Shown one piece after another: positions 42,445 through 51,203 of a DNA stretch of 51,203 bases. Within the stretch, counting starts at the first letter, position 1. Every line of letters begins with the position of its first letter. Made by a program: the position numbers and the translations under genes. The notes under the pieces were generated by a model. It had not been told where the DNA came from and made no database searches. It was given only the letters and a program-made list of their open reading frames with translations. The DNA comes from Spartobacteria bacterium (lineage in GTDB: Bacteria > Verrucomicrobiota > Verrucomicrobiia > Chthoniobacterales > UBA6821), in assembly GCA_947471565.1 (NCBI GenBank), contig CANIVT010000016.1, positions 1 to 51,203 on the forward strand. The letters run 5' to 3'.

Positions 42445-43943
42445 TGGGCACTCGGTCCAAGCGTTTTGCTTCCGGAGTCGTCACGTCCTATGGGGCGATC
42501 TTGGTCAATGTCTTCTACACCCTCTTTAGTGTACGCATGGCCCTGCACTATCTGGGTAAGGAGCAGTTCGGGCTCTGGGCATTAGCACTCCAGATTTCAG
42601 GCTACATGGCCCTTCTTGAGTTAGGAATGTCTTCTGCGATCAGTCGATTTCTTGCCGATCATAAGGATGATGTGAACGGCGGGGAGTATGGTAGCCTGCT
42701 ACTCACTGGTGGTATCGTTTTCGGGATCCAAGGGTGTATGATAGCGATAGCGGGAGCGGTATTCTCCTACGCCGCACCAAGTTTATTCCATATCCCCCCC
42801 GATCTGGCATCCGATTTTAGATGGGTGCTTGTCCTCCTTACCTCGCTCTCCGGATTCACCATTGCCACGCGCAGTCTTGGAGGGCCTCTATGGGCCTTTC
42901 AGCGGATGGACATCACCAATCTGTTGGCGATCGTAACGCTCGTTGTCAGCTATGGGGTGCTGTGGATGGGATTTAGGGCGGGATATGGAATCTATAGTCT
43001 GGCTTATGCCAATATCCCAACCGCTATCTTATCACCGGTCATTTTATGCATCGTCTGTTTGCGAAACGGCTATTATCCAACTCGAGGCTCTTGGGGTGGG
43101 CCAAAGTGGGTGCTTTTTCGAAAACTTTTCGCTTTTGGCAAGGATGTGCTTATAATGTCGAGTGGCTCCCAGTTGGTGAATGCATCGCAGGTCATGATCC
43201 TGAGCCGTCTTGCTGGTCTCGATGCCGCGGCAACCTTCTCTGTCGGTACGAAGTTCTACACGATGGGGCAACAGTTTGTTTGGAAGGTTCTGGACAATTC
43301 AGCGCCTGCTCTTACGGAGATTTTTGTCAGGGGCGAGAGGATTCGATTTAACGAACGGTTCTGGAATGTCGTGAGCGTGACGGCATTTCTAGCAACAATT
43401 GGTGCGTCAGGACTTATGATGGGGAATCAGATACTGGTTACCTTCTGGACATCGGGAGTCATACAGTGGAGTCTCGGCGCGGATGTGATTCTTGCAGCAC
43501 TTCTGATAGTCACCTCGCTCTCTCGCTGCTTCGTTGGAATCTTTGGTCTGGTTGGGGATCTCAGACCTGTACGACACATTTACTTCCTGGAAGGGTGCCT
43601 GTTTATCCTTCTTGCTCTTGCTGCCGTTAGGCATTTTGGGGTGATTGGTGTCTTGGCAGCATCTCTCGTAGCCCATCTCTCCGTGACAATGGTCATTTCG
43701 AGTCGTGTTGCCTCAACATGGCTTGATTCAATGAGACCACTTGTACACATAATCTGGAGCACTCTAGTGATCACTCTTGTCGTTCTTGTAGTGGCTGTTG
43801 CAATCAAGGTTTCTCATCCCTTAACAATCGTTGTCATTCCTCTCTCCCTCCTCCTCATCTTCTCTGTTACCCTAGCAGTTTGGCTGATGATACTACCCCC
43901 AAAAATAAGGCAGGACATCGCCCTTAGAATAAAAAAAACATGA
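42444..43943 (+). CDS. Polysaccharide flippase (Wzx/PST-like)
   Basis: 499 residues with about 13-14 membrane segments and little soluble sequence. The opening RFASGVVTSYGAILVNVFYT, then LFSVRMALHYLGKEQFGLW is typical of MATE-like polysaccharide exporters. It would move lipid-linked repeat units across the inner membrane. It overlaps the next gene by four bases (ATGA), indicating translational coupling. Confidence 0.88.
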   Translation: MGTRSKRFASGVVTSYGAILVNVFYTLFSVRMALHYLGKEQFGLWALALQISGYMALLELGMSSAISRFLADHKDDVNGGEYGSLLLTGGIVFGIQGCMIAIAGAVFSYAAPSLFHIPPDLASDFRWVLVLLTSLSGFTIATRSLGGPLWAFQRMDITNLLAIVTLVVSYGVLWMGFRAGYGIYSLAYANIPTAILSPVILCIVCLRNGYYPTRGSWGGPKWVLFRKLFAFGKDVLIMSSGSQLVNASQVMILSRLAGLDAAATFSVGTKFYTMGQQFVWKVLDNSAPALTEIFVRGERIRFNERFWNVVSVTAFLATIGASGLMMGNQILVTFWTSGVIQWSLGADVILAALLIVTSLSRCFVGIFGLVGDLRPVRHIYFLEGCLFILLALAAVRHFGVIGVLAASLVAHLSVTMVISSRVASTWLDSMRPLVHIIWSTLVITLVVLVVAVAIKVSHPLTIVVIPLSLLLIFSVTLAVWLMILPPKIRQDIALRIKKT

Positions 43944-44677
43944 ACAAGACGCGCTCCTTTCTTTATCGCATCGCAAAAATTGCAAAACACAACCCCGCAG
44001 ATTTGAGGGTTGTGTTTGGAACAGCCAACGCTGTGGCAGAAGCCATTGAGTCCCCCAGTGCCGATATAAGGGTCTTTCCGAGTATTGACTATGCTGACAT
44101 TACATGTGCCTCCAGCAGATTTGTCATGCAGACATTCCCTGGAATAGGCGCATCGATTTCCATGCTTGAGGGGGCAGCCCTAGCGGCTTTCATTCAGAAA
44201 CTTGGCGCTAAGCGCATTTTTGAATTCGGTACATACAAGGGAGTATCCACAACCCAACTGGCACTGAACCTGCCTGATGGTGGAATGGTCTACACACTCG
44301 ATCTCCCTGAAGATCATCCCGCCTACACTCTGGCAATAACGAAAGCCGAGGAGCGTGAGATCGCAACTGAAATCGGTAAGGGCATCCTCATTCCTCAGGA
44401 ACTTCGGCATAAAGTAATATTCCTGAGATCTGATTCAGCTACATTCGACACGACTCCCTATCTGGGCTCCATGGATCTTGTATTCGTGGATGGGGCGCAT
44501 AGCTTTGATTATGTAAAAAACGATACGGAAAAGGGGTGGGAGATGTTGCGCCCGGGCGGGATTATCGCTTGGCATGATTGCACTCCAAGTCATCCGGAAG
44601 TTGTCAGTTATCTGAAATCACGCACCCCTATGCCTACACTGGTACAGGGAACTGCACTGGCCTTTGTTAAAAAGTAG
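43940..44677 (+). CDS. Class I SAM-dependent methyltransferase
   Basis: 245 residues. The SAM-binding motif IFEFGTYKGVSTTQLALNL is at about residues 91-110. DLVFVDGAHSFDYVKNDTEKG and LRPGGIIAWHDC follow. This layout is that of the Methyltransf_24 or macrocin-O-methyltransferase-like group. It probably methylates a sugar of the glycan made by this locus. It is coupled by ATGA overlap to the flippase gene. Confidence 0.85.
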   Translation: MNKTRSFLYRIAKIAKHNPADLRVVFGTANAVAEAIESPSADIRVFPSIDYADITCASSRFVMQTFPGIGASISMLEGAALAAFIQKLGAKRIFEFGTYKGVSTTQLALNLPDGGMVYTLDLPEDHPAYTLAITKAEEREIATEIGKGILIPQELRHKVIFLRSDSATFDTTPYLGSMDLVFVDGAHSFDYVKNDTEKGWEMLRPGGIIAWHDCTPSHPEVVSYLKSRTPMPTLVQGTALAFVKK

Positions 44678-44722
44678 GATAGTAGAATGATTGATAGGGT
44701 GGATTGATAACATAAGAACAAA

Positions 44723-45946
44723 TTGAAAATCCTCATCGCAACTAACACGTTTCCTACTAATAAGGATGGTGTTTCGGAGGCTGCCTCGGTGATGGCATCT
44801 GCATTTTTAGAGAAAGGTTGGAATGTGGAGATCGTTACCGAACCTATCGTTCCTGCCCGAGAAGCACTTGAATGGAAGGGTATCCCGATCTACGAATTTA
44901 AGATTACTGGAGCGACCAAGTTTCCATATCCCTTGGTAGGAGAGGTCGGAGCGTATCGGCGCTTTCTTATGGCGGGAAGTTGGGATGTAATCATTTTCCA
45001 TAGTTATGCCTGGCCGCTTTATGCGGCCGCTCCCATTCTGGAAAAACTTATAGCGCGGAAGGTCTTGGTCAGTCATGGCTATGGTGCATTGCAGTGGATT
45101 CCTGCCAAGAAGCCTCCCTTCGGTTTCGCCCAACTGGCTCGTTCCATTGTTCAGAGTCTGCGGATGCTGACTTGGTTGAAGAAAATTGACCGTGTTGTCT
45201 ATCTGAGTGAGCGAAGGGACTGGAAGGCATTCTACGATCATCGCCTGGCATCGTTGATTGGTCATCCCGGGATCAGGGTTATTCCCAATGGGGTTGACTC
45301 CGATGCGAGGAGGGTAGTATCCCCTCGATTTCGAGAGAGTCTTGGTGTGCCAAAGGAGAGTTTTCTCCTCCTCTGCGTGGCCAACTACTCCCGACGTAAA
45401 GATCAAGGATTTGCAGCCCGAGCATTCCGCCGAGCAGGCATTACCAACGCGACCTTGGTTTTTATCGGAAGTGACTTCAATGAATGGTCGCAAAAGTTCC
45501 AGAGAGAAGACGCCGCGTCGCTACAGAGTCACTCTTCAGAAAGAATCATCTGGCTGGAGAAACTGGACAGGGAATCAACCCTTGGTGCCTTTGCTGAGTG
45601 TGATGGCTTTGTGCTCTCGGCCGATCATGAAGCCCAACCAATTGCCCTGCTCGAAGCCATGAGGGAACAAAAGCCATGGATTGCTCGTGCTGCCGGATGT
45701 ATCTCTGAAATGCCGGGTGGAGTCTGTGTCCATTCAGAGAAAGAAATGGCGAAGCAGATGATCCATCTGGCAGGCGACCAAAAAGTGCGGACCACCCTTG
45801 GAAAACAAGGACATCAGGCCGTGGAGGAAACCTACAATCGCCAACACTACATCGACGCCTACTGCAAGTTGGTCACCGAGATGACAGACATTAAATCGGA
45901 TCGTCTGGCAGCGCAATTCTCGCAAACCAATACAAACGCCCCATGA
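44723..45946 (+). CDS. GT4-family glycosyltransferase
   Basis: 407 residues. The only usable start in frame is TTG at 44723, because an in-frame stop lies at 44708. The N-terminus MKILIATNTFPTNKDGVSE and the donor-binding half (LLCVANYSRRKDQGFAARAF) are GT-B in type. The E-x7-E motif lies in HEAQPIALLEAM at about residues 302-313. The acceptor is unknown. It overlaps the next gene by four bases. Confidence 0.87.
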   Translation: MKILIATNTFPTNKDGVSEAASVMASAFLEKGWNVEIVTEPIVPAREALEWKGIPIYEFKITGATKFPYPLVGEVGAYRRFLMAGSWDVIIFHSYAWPLYAAAPILEKLIARKVLVSHGYGALQWIPAKKPPFGFAQLARSIVQSLRMLTWLKKIDRVVYLSERRDWKAFYDHRLASLIGHPGIRVIPNGVDSDARRVVSPRFRESLGVPKESFLLLCVANYSRRKDQGFAARAFRRAGITNATLVFIGSDFNEWSQKFQREDAASLQSHSSERIIWLEKLDRESTLGAFAECDGFVLSADHEAQPIALLEAMREQKPWIARAAGCISEMPGGVCVHSEKEMAKQMIHLAGDQKVRTTLGKQGHQAVEETYNRQHYIDAYCKLVTEMTDIKSDRLAAQFSQTNTNAP

Positions 45947-46818
45947 GTCAATTCACGCACTATAGAGAAGCCATCAAGACTGCCCTCTTCGGCCACTTGA
46001 CTGCATTCAAGCAGAAACACAATATCAGACGGCGGCCCACTAGCCGTGTCATGCACTGCGGCATCGATCACGCGGTGCAGCGTTACACACGGATCTGCAA
46101 GACATTGCTGGCTCACATCCCTAACCGAGAATCACTCAAGGGAGCGGTGGTCAGCGAGATAGGCTGCGGAGATTGTTTTGCGTCTGCTGATATGATGCTT
46201 GGACTTGGGGCCAAGCACGTGCACTTGGTGGAATCTCTGCCTCTTGATTTAACAGAAGGCAACCGTGCTGCACTGCAAATCCTGGCAAACAATTCAGAAC
46301 TTCCAAACCGCGCTGAACTGCTGGACGATGGGGATTTGCTTCAATTGAATCCGTTAAAGGCAAGCTATCACAGGGGATTCCTTGAAAGCATCAAACTTCC
46401 CGAGCAAGTCGATTTTCTCTACTCGTTTGATGTCCTCGAACACGTCGAAGATCTGGAAGGATTCTTCTCCTACTGTGGCGAGGTGGTTCGGCCGGGAGGG
46501 GTCATGGTGCACAAATTCGATCTCAGCGGCCACGGTTTATTCGAAGATCCAATGCCACCACTCGATTTTCAAACCTTTCCTAAATGGCTGTTCGACCTGA
46601 TTTTTGTGAAATATCAACGTGCTGTAGGCCACTTTGCAGATGAGTTCATTACCTCCATGGAAAAACACGGCTTCACTGATTTGAAGATCATTCCCATAAG
46701 AACTGCGGACCCGGAATATCTCGACGAGATCTGGCCTGAGTTACGAAAAGAGGCGCGAGTCCGTAAACGCGAAATTGTTTCCCTTTTGGATCTTGTCGTC
46801 ATCGCAAAGAAATCATGA
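45943..46818 (+). CDS. Class I SAM-dependent methyltransferase
   Basis: 291 residues. Motif I is VVSEIGCGDCFASADMMLG near residue 69. YSFDVLEHVEDLEGFFSY and VVRPGGVMVHKFDLSGH mark a methyltransferase of the Methyltransf_11/23 type. The His-rich region around residues 25-45 (MHCGIDHAVQRYTRI) is not typical. It starts by ATGA overlap with the GT4 gene. Its substrate is presumably a sugar of the surface glycan. Confidence 0.82.
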   Translation: MSQFTHYREAIKTALFGHLTAFKQKHNIRRRPTSRVMHCGIDHAVQRYTRICKTLLAHIPNRESLKGAVVSEIGCGDCFASADMMLGLGAKHVHLVESLPLDLTEGNRAALQILANNSELPNRAELLDDGDLLQLNPLKASYHRGFLESIKLPEQVDFLYSFDVLEHVEDLEGFFSYCGEVVRPGGVMVHKFDLSGHGLFEDPMPPLDFQTFPKWLFDLIFVKYQRAVGHFADEFITSMEKHGFTDLKIIPIRTADPEYLDEIWPELRKEARVRKREIVSLLDLVVIAKKS

Positions 46819-46864
46819 AACACATTAAATACTTAAACCTCTCAGAAAAGAAAATTAAAGCCAG

Positions 46865-47590
46865 ATGAACACTACAAAATATCATATCGCAAATCGAATT
46901 AATCAGGAGCTATTAAAATATACTCCTTATGACTTGAAAATTCGTATTCCAGATTCAAATATTGATGTAGCTTCTATTGGATTAAATCTAGTAAAAGAAT
47001 CACAAAACAAAATAAGACTAGTTCAAGTAGGAGCCTGTGATGGGAGCACAGGAGATCCTGTAAACCAGCAACTGCGTACAGGTTCAGTAGATGCTGTCGT
47101 TGTTGAGCCTGTTTATGAAAACTACTTGGCGCTAAAGCAAAGTTATAATGGAGTGAATAATGTAGTTGCTGTGCATGCTGCAATTGGAAAGAAAGATGGG
47201 AAAGCTAATTTCTATAAAGTGAAAAATGAGGGGCGCTGGATAGATTCATCTTATGCGAAGCAATTGGGATCATTTAATGTAAATCACTTAGAAAGACACG
47301 GCGTGCAATGCAGTGAAATTGAGGTCATAGATGTAACAGTATTTACTCTAGAAACATTAATGCAAAATAATAATATAAGTAATATCGATTTTCTCTTGGT
47401 TGATACCGAGGGTTATGATGCTGAAATTATTAATATGGCTCTTGATATAGACAACCCGCCAAACATACTATGTTTCGAATATATTCATTTAGCAAAAAAT
47501 GAAATATCTAACTTGTTTAATCGTTTCGAAAAAATGAGTTATAAATGGATTCATGATTCAATGAATACATTAGCGATTAGAAACCTATAA
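46865..47590 (+). CDS. FkbM-family methyltransferase, A+T-rich
   Basis: 241 residues. Motif I is VQVGACDGSTGDPVNQQL near residue 53. VVVEPVYENYLALKQ and IDFLLVDTEGYDAEII (about residue 174) are the FkbM hallmarks. Two sampled lines of the gene contain about 32% and 40% G+C, well below the genes on either side, and codons ending in A or T dominate. Recent acquisition is likely. Confidence 0.88.
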   Translation: MNTTKYHIANRINQELLKYTPYDLKIRIPDSNIDVASIGLNLVKESQNKIRLVQVGACDGSTGDPVNQQLRTGSVDAVVVEPVYENYLALKQSYNGVNNVVAVHAAIGKKDGKANFYKVKNEGRWIDSSYAKQLGSFNVNHLERHGVQCSEIEVIDVTVFTLETLMQNNNISNIDFLLVDTEGYDAEIINMALDIDNPPNILCFEYIHLAKNEISNLFNRFEKMSYKWIHDSMNTLAIRNL

Positions 47591-47618
47591 TAATTCAAAC
47601 TATTATGAATAGGAAAAA

Positions 47619-48737
47619 ATGCCGAGTAATATTCACATAAGTGAATCCTGTATTCGCTTGGGTGGAGTCGAGAGTCTGATCCGGCAACTCCTTCTTTACG
47701 ATCCACTTTCGTCTGCCGTTGGTATTCTAGATCCGGACTCCGGAGTAATGGATCGTGCTATGGGCCTTCGTAAGCATCGCTTTTCATCTGCAGTCAGCGT
47801 CCGTCGTGCGGCTCAAAGCTACAGACTTTCTGCTGAAACTGTTATTTGGCACAACTTTGCGGGTCTGATGATGTGCGGTGCCGTCATTCCCTGCGATCAA
47901 AGTATTCTTTTCCTGCATACTAATAGTACAGATGTCTTTGATTTGCTCCCTGAGAGGATTCCCTATCTTCACGGTATCCTGACCAGTGGTGATGATCTGA
48001 AAAAGGAGATCCATGCTCGGATTCCCAAGGTGCCCCTACCAGTGATACCGCTTCAGTATCCCCTTCCTCGCGCTGGCAAGCGTGGGCCGAGTAGGGATGC
48101 CGGGGAACCCATCGTCATCGGTTATTCCGGCAGGCTGGAAATCACCCAGAAAAAGGTACTGAGGCTGGAAGAATTCTGCCGAGCCCTCAATGCCGCCGGC
48201 ATCCACTTTAATCTGGAAATTCTAGGTGCTGGATCCGCCGAAGAGGCATTGAGAAAAATCCTTAAACCATGGAAGCCATCCTTCTTGGGAAAATGCTCCT
48301 CTGGCGAGGTTATGGAGATCTACGGAAAGTGGGACTACAGTGTCTGCTGCAGTGATTATGAGACAGGCCCCTTGTCCATCCTTGAAGGAATGGTCGCGGG
48401 AGCACTCCCTGTATACCCAGAAATCCCATCCCAAGCCGCAAAGGTGCTCCATGAATTGGAATATCCACGATACACCCCTGGAGATATGAAGGATGCTGCC
48501 GATCTCATATTGAAAATCGAGCAAGAGGGGAAAGGAGAGCAGATGAGGACTGCGTTGTCATGGGCCTTGGAACATCGGAGCCCGATGAAGTTTGTCGAAG
48601 ATATGAATCAAGCGCTTGCGGTTATCGCCAGGGAACGCCGTCAGGTGATGATTCCGCCCCTGCCTTATGGATTTAAAGAGTATTTGCCTTTCGTGCTACG
48701 AAGTCTTTTACCAGAGAAAGGAGGCTTTCTCAAGTGA
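47619..48737 (+). CDS. Glycosyltransferase, GT4-like
   Basis: 372 residues. The GT-B C-terminal half is visible: GYSGRLEITQKKVLRLEEF, then a late YETGPLSILEGMVAGALPV near residue 244, which carries the E-x7-E type motif. The N-terminal half is less conserved and opens MPSNIHISESCIRLGGVESL. The stop overlaps the next start (GTGA). The acceptor is unknown. Confidence 0.8.
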   Translation: MPSNIHISESCIRLGGVESLIRQLLLYDPLSSAVGILDPDSGVMDRAMGLRKHRFSSAVSVRRAAQSYRLSAETVIWHNFAGLMMCGAVIPCDQSILFLHTNSTDVFDLLPERIPYLHGILTSGDDLKKEIHARIPKVPLPVIPLQYPLPRAGKRGPSRDAGEPIVIGYSGRLEITQKKVLRLEEFCRALNAAGIHFNLEILGAGSAEEALRKILKPWKPSFLGKCSSGEVMEIYGKWDYSVCCSDYETGPLSILEGMVAGALPVYPEIPSQAAKVLHELEYPRYTPGDMKDAADLILKIEQEGKGEQMRTALSWALEHRSPMKFVEDMNQALAVIARERRQVMIPPLPYGFKEYLPFVLRSLLPEKGGFLK

Positions 48738-50014
48738 AGCAAGTGCTCCGAATTGCCATATTAACGACCGATGCCAGGGGTGCCATGGGGTTTCCTAATG
48801 ATGATTTACCTAACTTTGGAACTGCCATCCGATCGTTACTGGAAGGGTTTGAGATGCTTGGAGGACATGGAGAAACTGATAAAGAGAGCTCAGGAAAACC
48901 ACGAATCAGATACCAAGAACTAGGAACAGTACCTCCCTTTGAAATCCATGTAATTTCCTGCACCCAGCAGATCATGGCGTCTCCGGAGAAATTGGCTTCC
49001 AATATTTGGTTCCACTCGCTTTATGTTCCCAAGGCAGGATGGCTGAGATCCGGGTATCTGGGATGTGCGCTAGCCGTCAGGAAAAAGCTCCGAGAGATCA
49101 AACCCGACCTAGTTCATGCCCAGGGAACCGAGCGTGACTGTGCGCTGAGTGCAACTTTCTCTCCTTATCCAAGGCTGCTGACAATTCATGGAAACCTTCG
49201 TCTTATCAAGAAACAGATGGGATTTAAACTATTCTCTGCAATGTGGTTTCAGAGTTTTCTTGAGGGTTTTGCAGTTCCCCAGTTCGACGGAGTCATCTGC
49301 ATCACAAATTATACGAGGGAAGCGGTAGAGCACGAAGTTCCTAAGACCTGGGTGGTGCCAAATGCGGTTGATCCGGCGTTCCTCGCACTAGGTGAGAAAC
49401 GACTATCTGATGCCAGTGCTCGACTATCAACACTCGACTCTCGACTCACAACTCCAATTATCCTCGTCGTTGCCAACATTGATGAAAGAAAGAACCAGAA
49501 CGCTTTTGTTCGTGCGCTCGATCCCTTAGCGAAAAAGATGAACTTCCAGGTTCGCTTTTTCGGCGGCTGTGAAGGGTCCGACTACGCACGGGAGTTCAAA
49601 GAACTAATTGCCTCTCGACCTTGGTGTCACTATGGGGGGATGCTTGGAAGGCAGGAACTGTTGAATCAGTTTGAGCAAGCTACTATGCTTGCGTTGCCCA
49701 CGCATGAGGACAACTGCCCCATGGTCGTGCTGGAAGCCATGGCCGCAGGCGTTCCGGTGATGGCATCCAAAGTTGGGGGGGTCCCTGACCTGATTGAACG
49801 GGTAAGAACCGGGCTATTCTGTGATCCCTGCGATCCTGAAAGTTTCAGAGCCGGAGTTAAAAGACTGCTCGGAGATCGTGAGTTTGCTCACCAAATGGCA
49901 TCTGCGGCCCAGGATGATGCGATGCGGCGCTTTCATCCCTTAGTCATTGCCAGCAAACATCTGGAGATTTACCAAGAGTTGCTGTCTGGAAAAGGGAAAA
50001 TCAATGGATGTTAA
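48734..50014 (+). CDS. GT4-family glycosyltransferase with an in-frame heptamer-repeat insert
   Basis: 426 residues from the GTG at 48734, coupled to the previous gene by a four-base overlap. The acceptor half has DLVHAQGTERDCALSA. The donor half has ILVVANIDERKNQNAFVRAL and THEDNCPMVVLEAMAAGVPV (about residue 322). Between them, residues 223-240 (RLSDASARLSTLDSRLTT) are encoded by a period-7 repeat, ctcgact. That is an insertion at the hinge between the two GT-B domains. The protein otherwise looks complete. Confidence 0.87.
   Translation: MKQVLRIAILTTDARGAMGFPNDDLPNFGTAIRSLLEGFEMLGGHGETDKESSGKPRIRYQELGTVPPFEIHVISCTQQIMASPEKLASNIWFHSLYVPKAGWLRSGYLGCALAVRKKLREIKPDLVHAQGTERDCALSATFSPYPRLLTIHGNLRLIKKQMGFKLFSAMWFQSFLEGFAVPQFDGVICITNYTREAVEHEVPKTWVVPNAVDPAFLALGEKRLSDASARLSTLDSRLTTPIILVVANIDERKNQNAFVRALDPLAKKMNFQVRFFGGCEGSDYAREFKELIASRPWCHYGGMLGRQELLNQFEQATMLALPTHEDNCPMVVLEAMAAGVPVMASKVGGVPDLIERVRTGLFCDPCDPESFRAGVKRLLGDREFAHQMASAAQDDAMRRFHPLVIASKHLEIYQELLSGKGKINGC
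49400..49453 (+). repeat. Intragenic heptamer array (ctcgact)
   Basis: Units ctcgact at 49419-49425, 49433-49439 and 49440-49446 are in 7-base register. Degenerate units (atcaaca at 49426, cacaact at 49447) lie between and after them, and acgacta stands at 49400. The word resembles the tcga-centred heptamers beside the four-helix-bundle gene. The reading frame of the glycosyltransferase is kept through the array. Confidence 0.65.
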
Positions 50015-50053
50015 CAGATGGCATGATTACAAACGGGAATGAATGGCTTCAAC

Positions 50054-51203
50054 ATGAAAACTAAGCCGCTTTTCCCCATCCCAGACCCGAGATCGGAACC
50101 CTTATTCCCCTTTCGGGAATTAGGAACCCTGCTCGGTATCCTGCTCGGCTACACCCTTGTTACCTTAATTCTATGGGGCAGTCTTGAACCGCATTACGAC
50201 AGTCCTGGATACACAGATCCCGCCGCAAGTTACCTAATGGGTAAGGGGTTCACCTCGGGATGCTGGTATCTTCAGGGAAATAGGGAATTCTGGGTCGGAA
50301 ATGTACCTCTACATCAGTTACTCCTGATTCCTTGGTTTAAGTTAGCAGGATTTTCATATTGTTCAGTGAAACTCCTAAATTCAATCTATCTATTCATGGG
50401 AATGGTCTTGTTCTGGCTCGGAATGAGATCCGGAAAACTTGTCATTTCTCCCGTCCTGCGAATCGGGGCCATCAGTTTCTTTCTCATCACATATAGCGCA
50501 TACACACTGGAGACCTCAGGCCGTCCAGAGCCGCTCTGCTTCCTTATTGCCTGTGCAAGTTGGTATTTCTTCAACAGTAAGGGTAAATTGCTCCGCTGGA
50601 GTGGACTTGGGCTGTGCGGAGTTCTCGCGCCATGGGCGGGATTGCCTTTGGCCGCTTTTTTTGCATTTGCCGGCTTGGGTACAATCCTGATCTATCGCAA
50701 GAGATACTTCGTGGAAGTACTTGCGCTGGCATTTGGTGGAATCATCGGCACCTTGGCTCTTCTTTTCTTATATCATTCGATGGGTGTTCTGGAAATATTT
50801 CTTGCCAATATTAGTCCTCATACGAATTTATTGACAGGCAACAATAAGCATCAGACAGCGGCTTATGTCGAATGGGAAAAACTAATGAATTCTCCGGATT
50901 GGAAACTAGGAGGATTACGGTCAAACTCGCTATTCTTGATAGTTCTCATTTCGATGGGGGTATCGTTGACAGCGCTCATTACCTCTCAAGCCAAAAAGCT
51001 TGCGGCGGTAAATATCAGTTGTTTCACAATGCTACCGAGCTTATTCTTATTAATAGGGGTGTTCCCATATTACTACACATTCTATATGATACTACCGCTT
51101 ACGTTATCTCTTTTTGGATTGATATCTGCCGGTGTGATCAAGAACCAGTTGATTTTTCGGTTCATAATTGTACTCCTTATTGCAGGAGCTTTTCTTCCTG
51201 GGA
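50054..51203 (+). CDS. Polytopic membrane protein, GT-C-like (truncated by the window edge)
   Basis: The frame from the ATG at 50054 stays open to the end of the window: 383 codons and no stop. It begins MKTKPLFPIPDPRSEPLFPF, then a membrane helix and an outer loop with EPHYDSPGYTDPAASYLMGK, an acidic loop of GT39/GT-C type. Further helices contain SAYTLETSGRPEPLCFLIA, with the R-P-E motif frequent in such enzymes. It lies 39 bases after the last glycosyltransferase and belongs to the same locus. The C-terminus is outside the window. Confidence 0.78.
   Translation, partial: MKTKPLFPIPDPRSEPLFPFRELGTLLGILLGYTLVTLILWGSLEPHYDSPGYTDPAASYLMGKGFTSGCWYLQGNREFWVGNVPLHQLLLIPWFKLAGFSYCSVKLLNSIYLFMGMVLFWLGMRSGKLVISPVLRIGAISFFLITYSAYTLETSGRPEPLCFLIACASWYFFNSKGKLLRWSGLGLCGVLAPWAGLPLAAFFAFAGLGTILIYRKRYFVEVLALAFGGIIGTLALLFLYHSMGVLEIFLANISPHTNLLTGNNKHQTAAYVEWEKLMNSPDWKLGGLRSNSLFLIVLISMGVSLTALITSQAKKLAAVNISCFTMLPSLFLLIGVFPYYYTFYMILPLTLSLFGLISAGVIKNQLIFRFIIVLLIAGAFLPG

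Noticed and set aside
44690-44722. Repeated gattgata words before the GT4 gene as another tandem array
   Set aside because: Only two copies with irregular spacing in A+T-rich sequence; not enough to separate from chance.

Overview
The window looks like a chromosomal segment of a Verrucomicrobiota (PVC-group) bacterium. This is an inference, based on a complete single-operon F-type ATP synthase in high-G+C DNA, secreted glycoside hydrolases (GH29, GH95, GH97, a GH141-like beta-helix protein) with no SusC/SusD pair, and a general resemblance of the proteins to that phylum. No rRNA or tRNA gene was seen, so the placement rests on protein character only.

Layout. (1) 1-6575: ATP synthase operon atpB-E-F-H-A-G-D-C, with a strong hairpin between atpE and atpF and an unusually short delta subunit. 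(2) 6580-13817: housekeeping stretch. It holds a cysteine-rich DR2241-like Fe-S protein, an amidohydrolase, a TMTC-like membrane/TPR protein, RNase PH, ribosomal protein L28 with a 67-residue partner gene and a clear terminator, and a rhodanese/SufE pair. A 278-bp palindromic, transposase-less element with 20-bp perfect terminal inverted repeats sits at 7215-7492 and supplies the stop codon of the Fe-S gene. (3) 14099-30864: a cluster of secreted carbohydrate-active proteins. It holds a GH141-like beta-helix protein, two GH29 fucosidases, a GH97 and a GH95, interleaved with three full-length paralogues (16003-18234, 19931-22636, 26549-28414) of a family I cannot name. A fragment of a second GH97 gene survives at 22666-22775, which indicates past duplication and loss. 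The enzyme set suggests a fucose-containing glycan as substrate. (4) 31145-35877: a truncated IS3-type OrfA, an MHS-family transporter, tex, and a PHP-domain protein divergent from a GbsR/MarR-like regulator. (5) 36609-51203: a 23S-intervening-sequence-type four-helix-bundle gene, then a long same-strand surface-polysaccharide locus. That locus runs UDP-galactopyranose mutase, a DPM1-like GT2, a GT-C-like membrane protein, an O-antigen ligase/polymerase-like protein, a Wzx-like flippase, three methyltransferases, three GT4-like glycosyltransferases, and a membrane protein cut by the window edge. Base composition falls from G+C-rich in the atp operon to mixed here, and the FkbM gene (46865-47590) is strikingly A+T-rich.

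The most unusual signals are these. First, the unnamed three-member secreted family inside a fucosidase cluster. Second, the GH97 remnant. Third, the miniature palindromic element. Fourth, a recurring architecture of degenerate short tandem arrays (units of 7, 8 or 9 bp): they flank the four-helix-bundle gene, tex and a non-coding spacer in inverted orientation, and one array lies in frame inside a glycosyltransferase gene.
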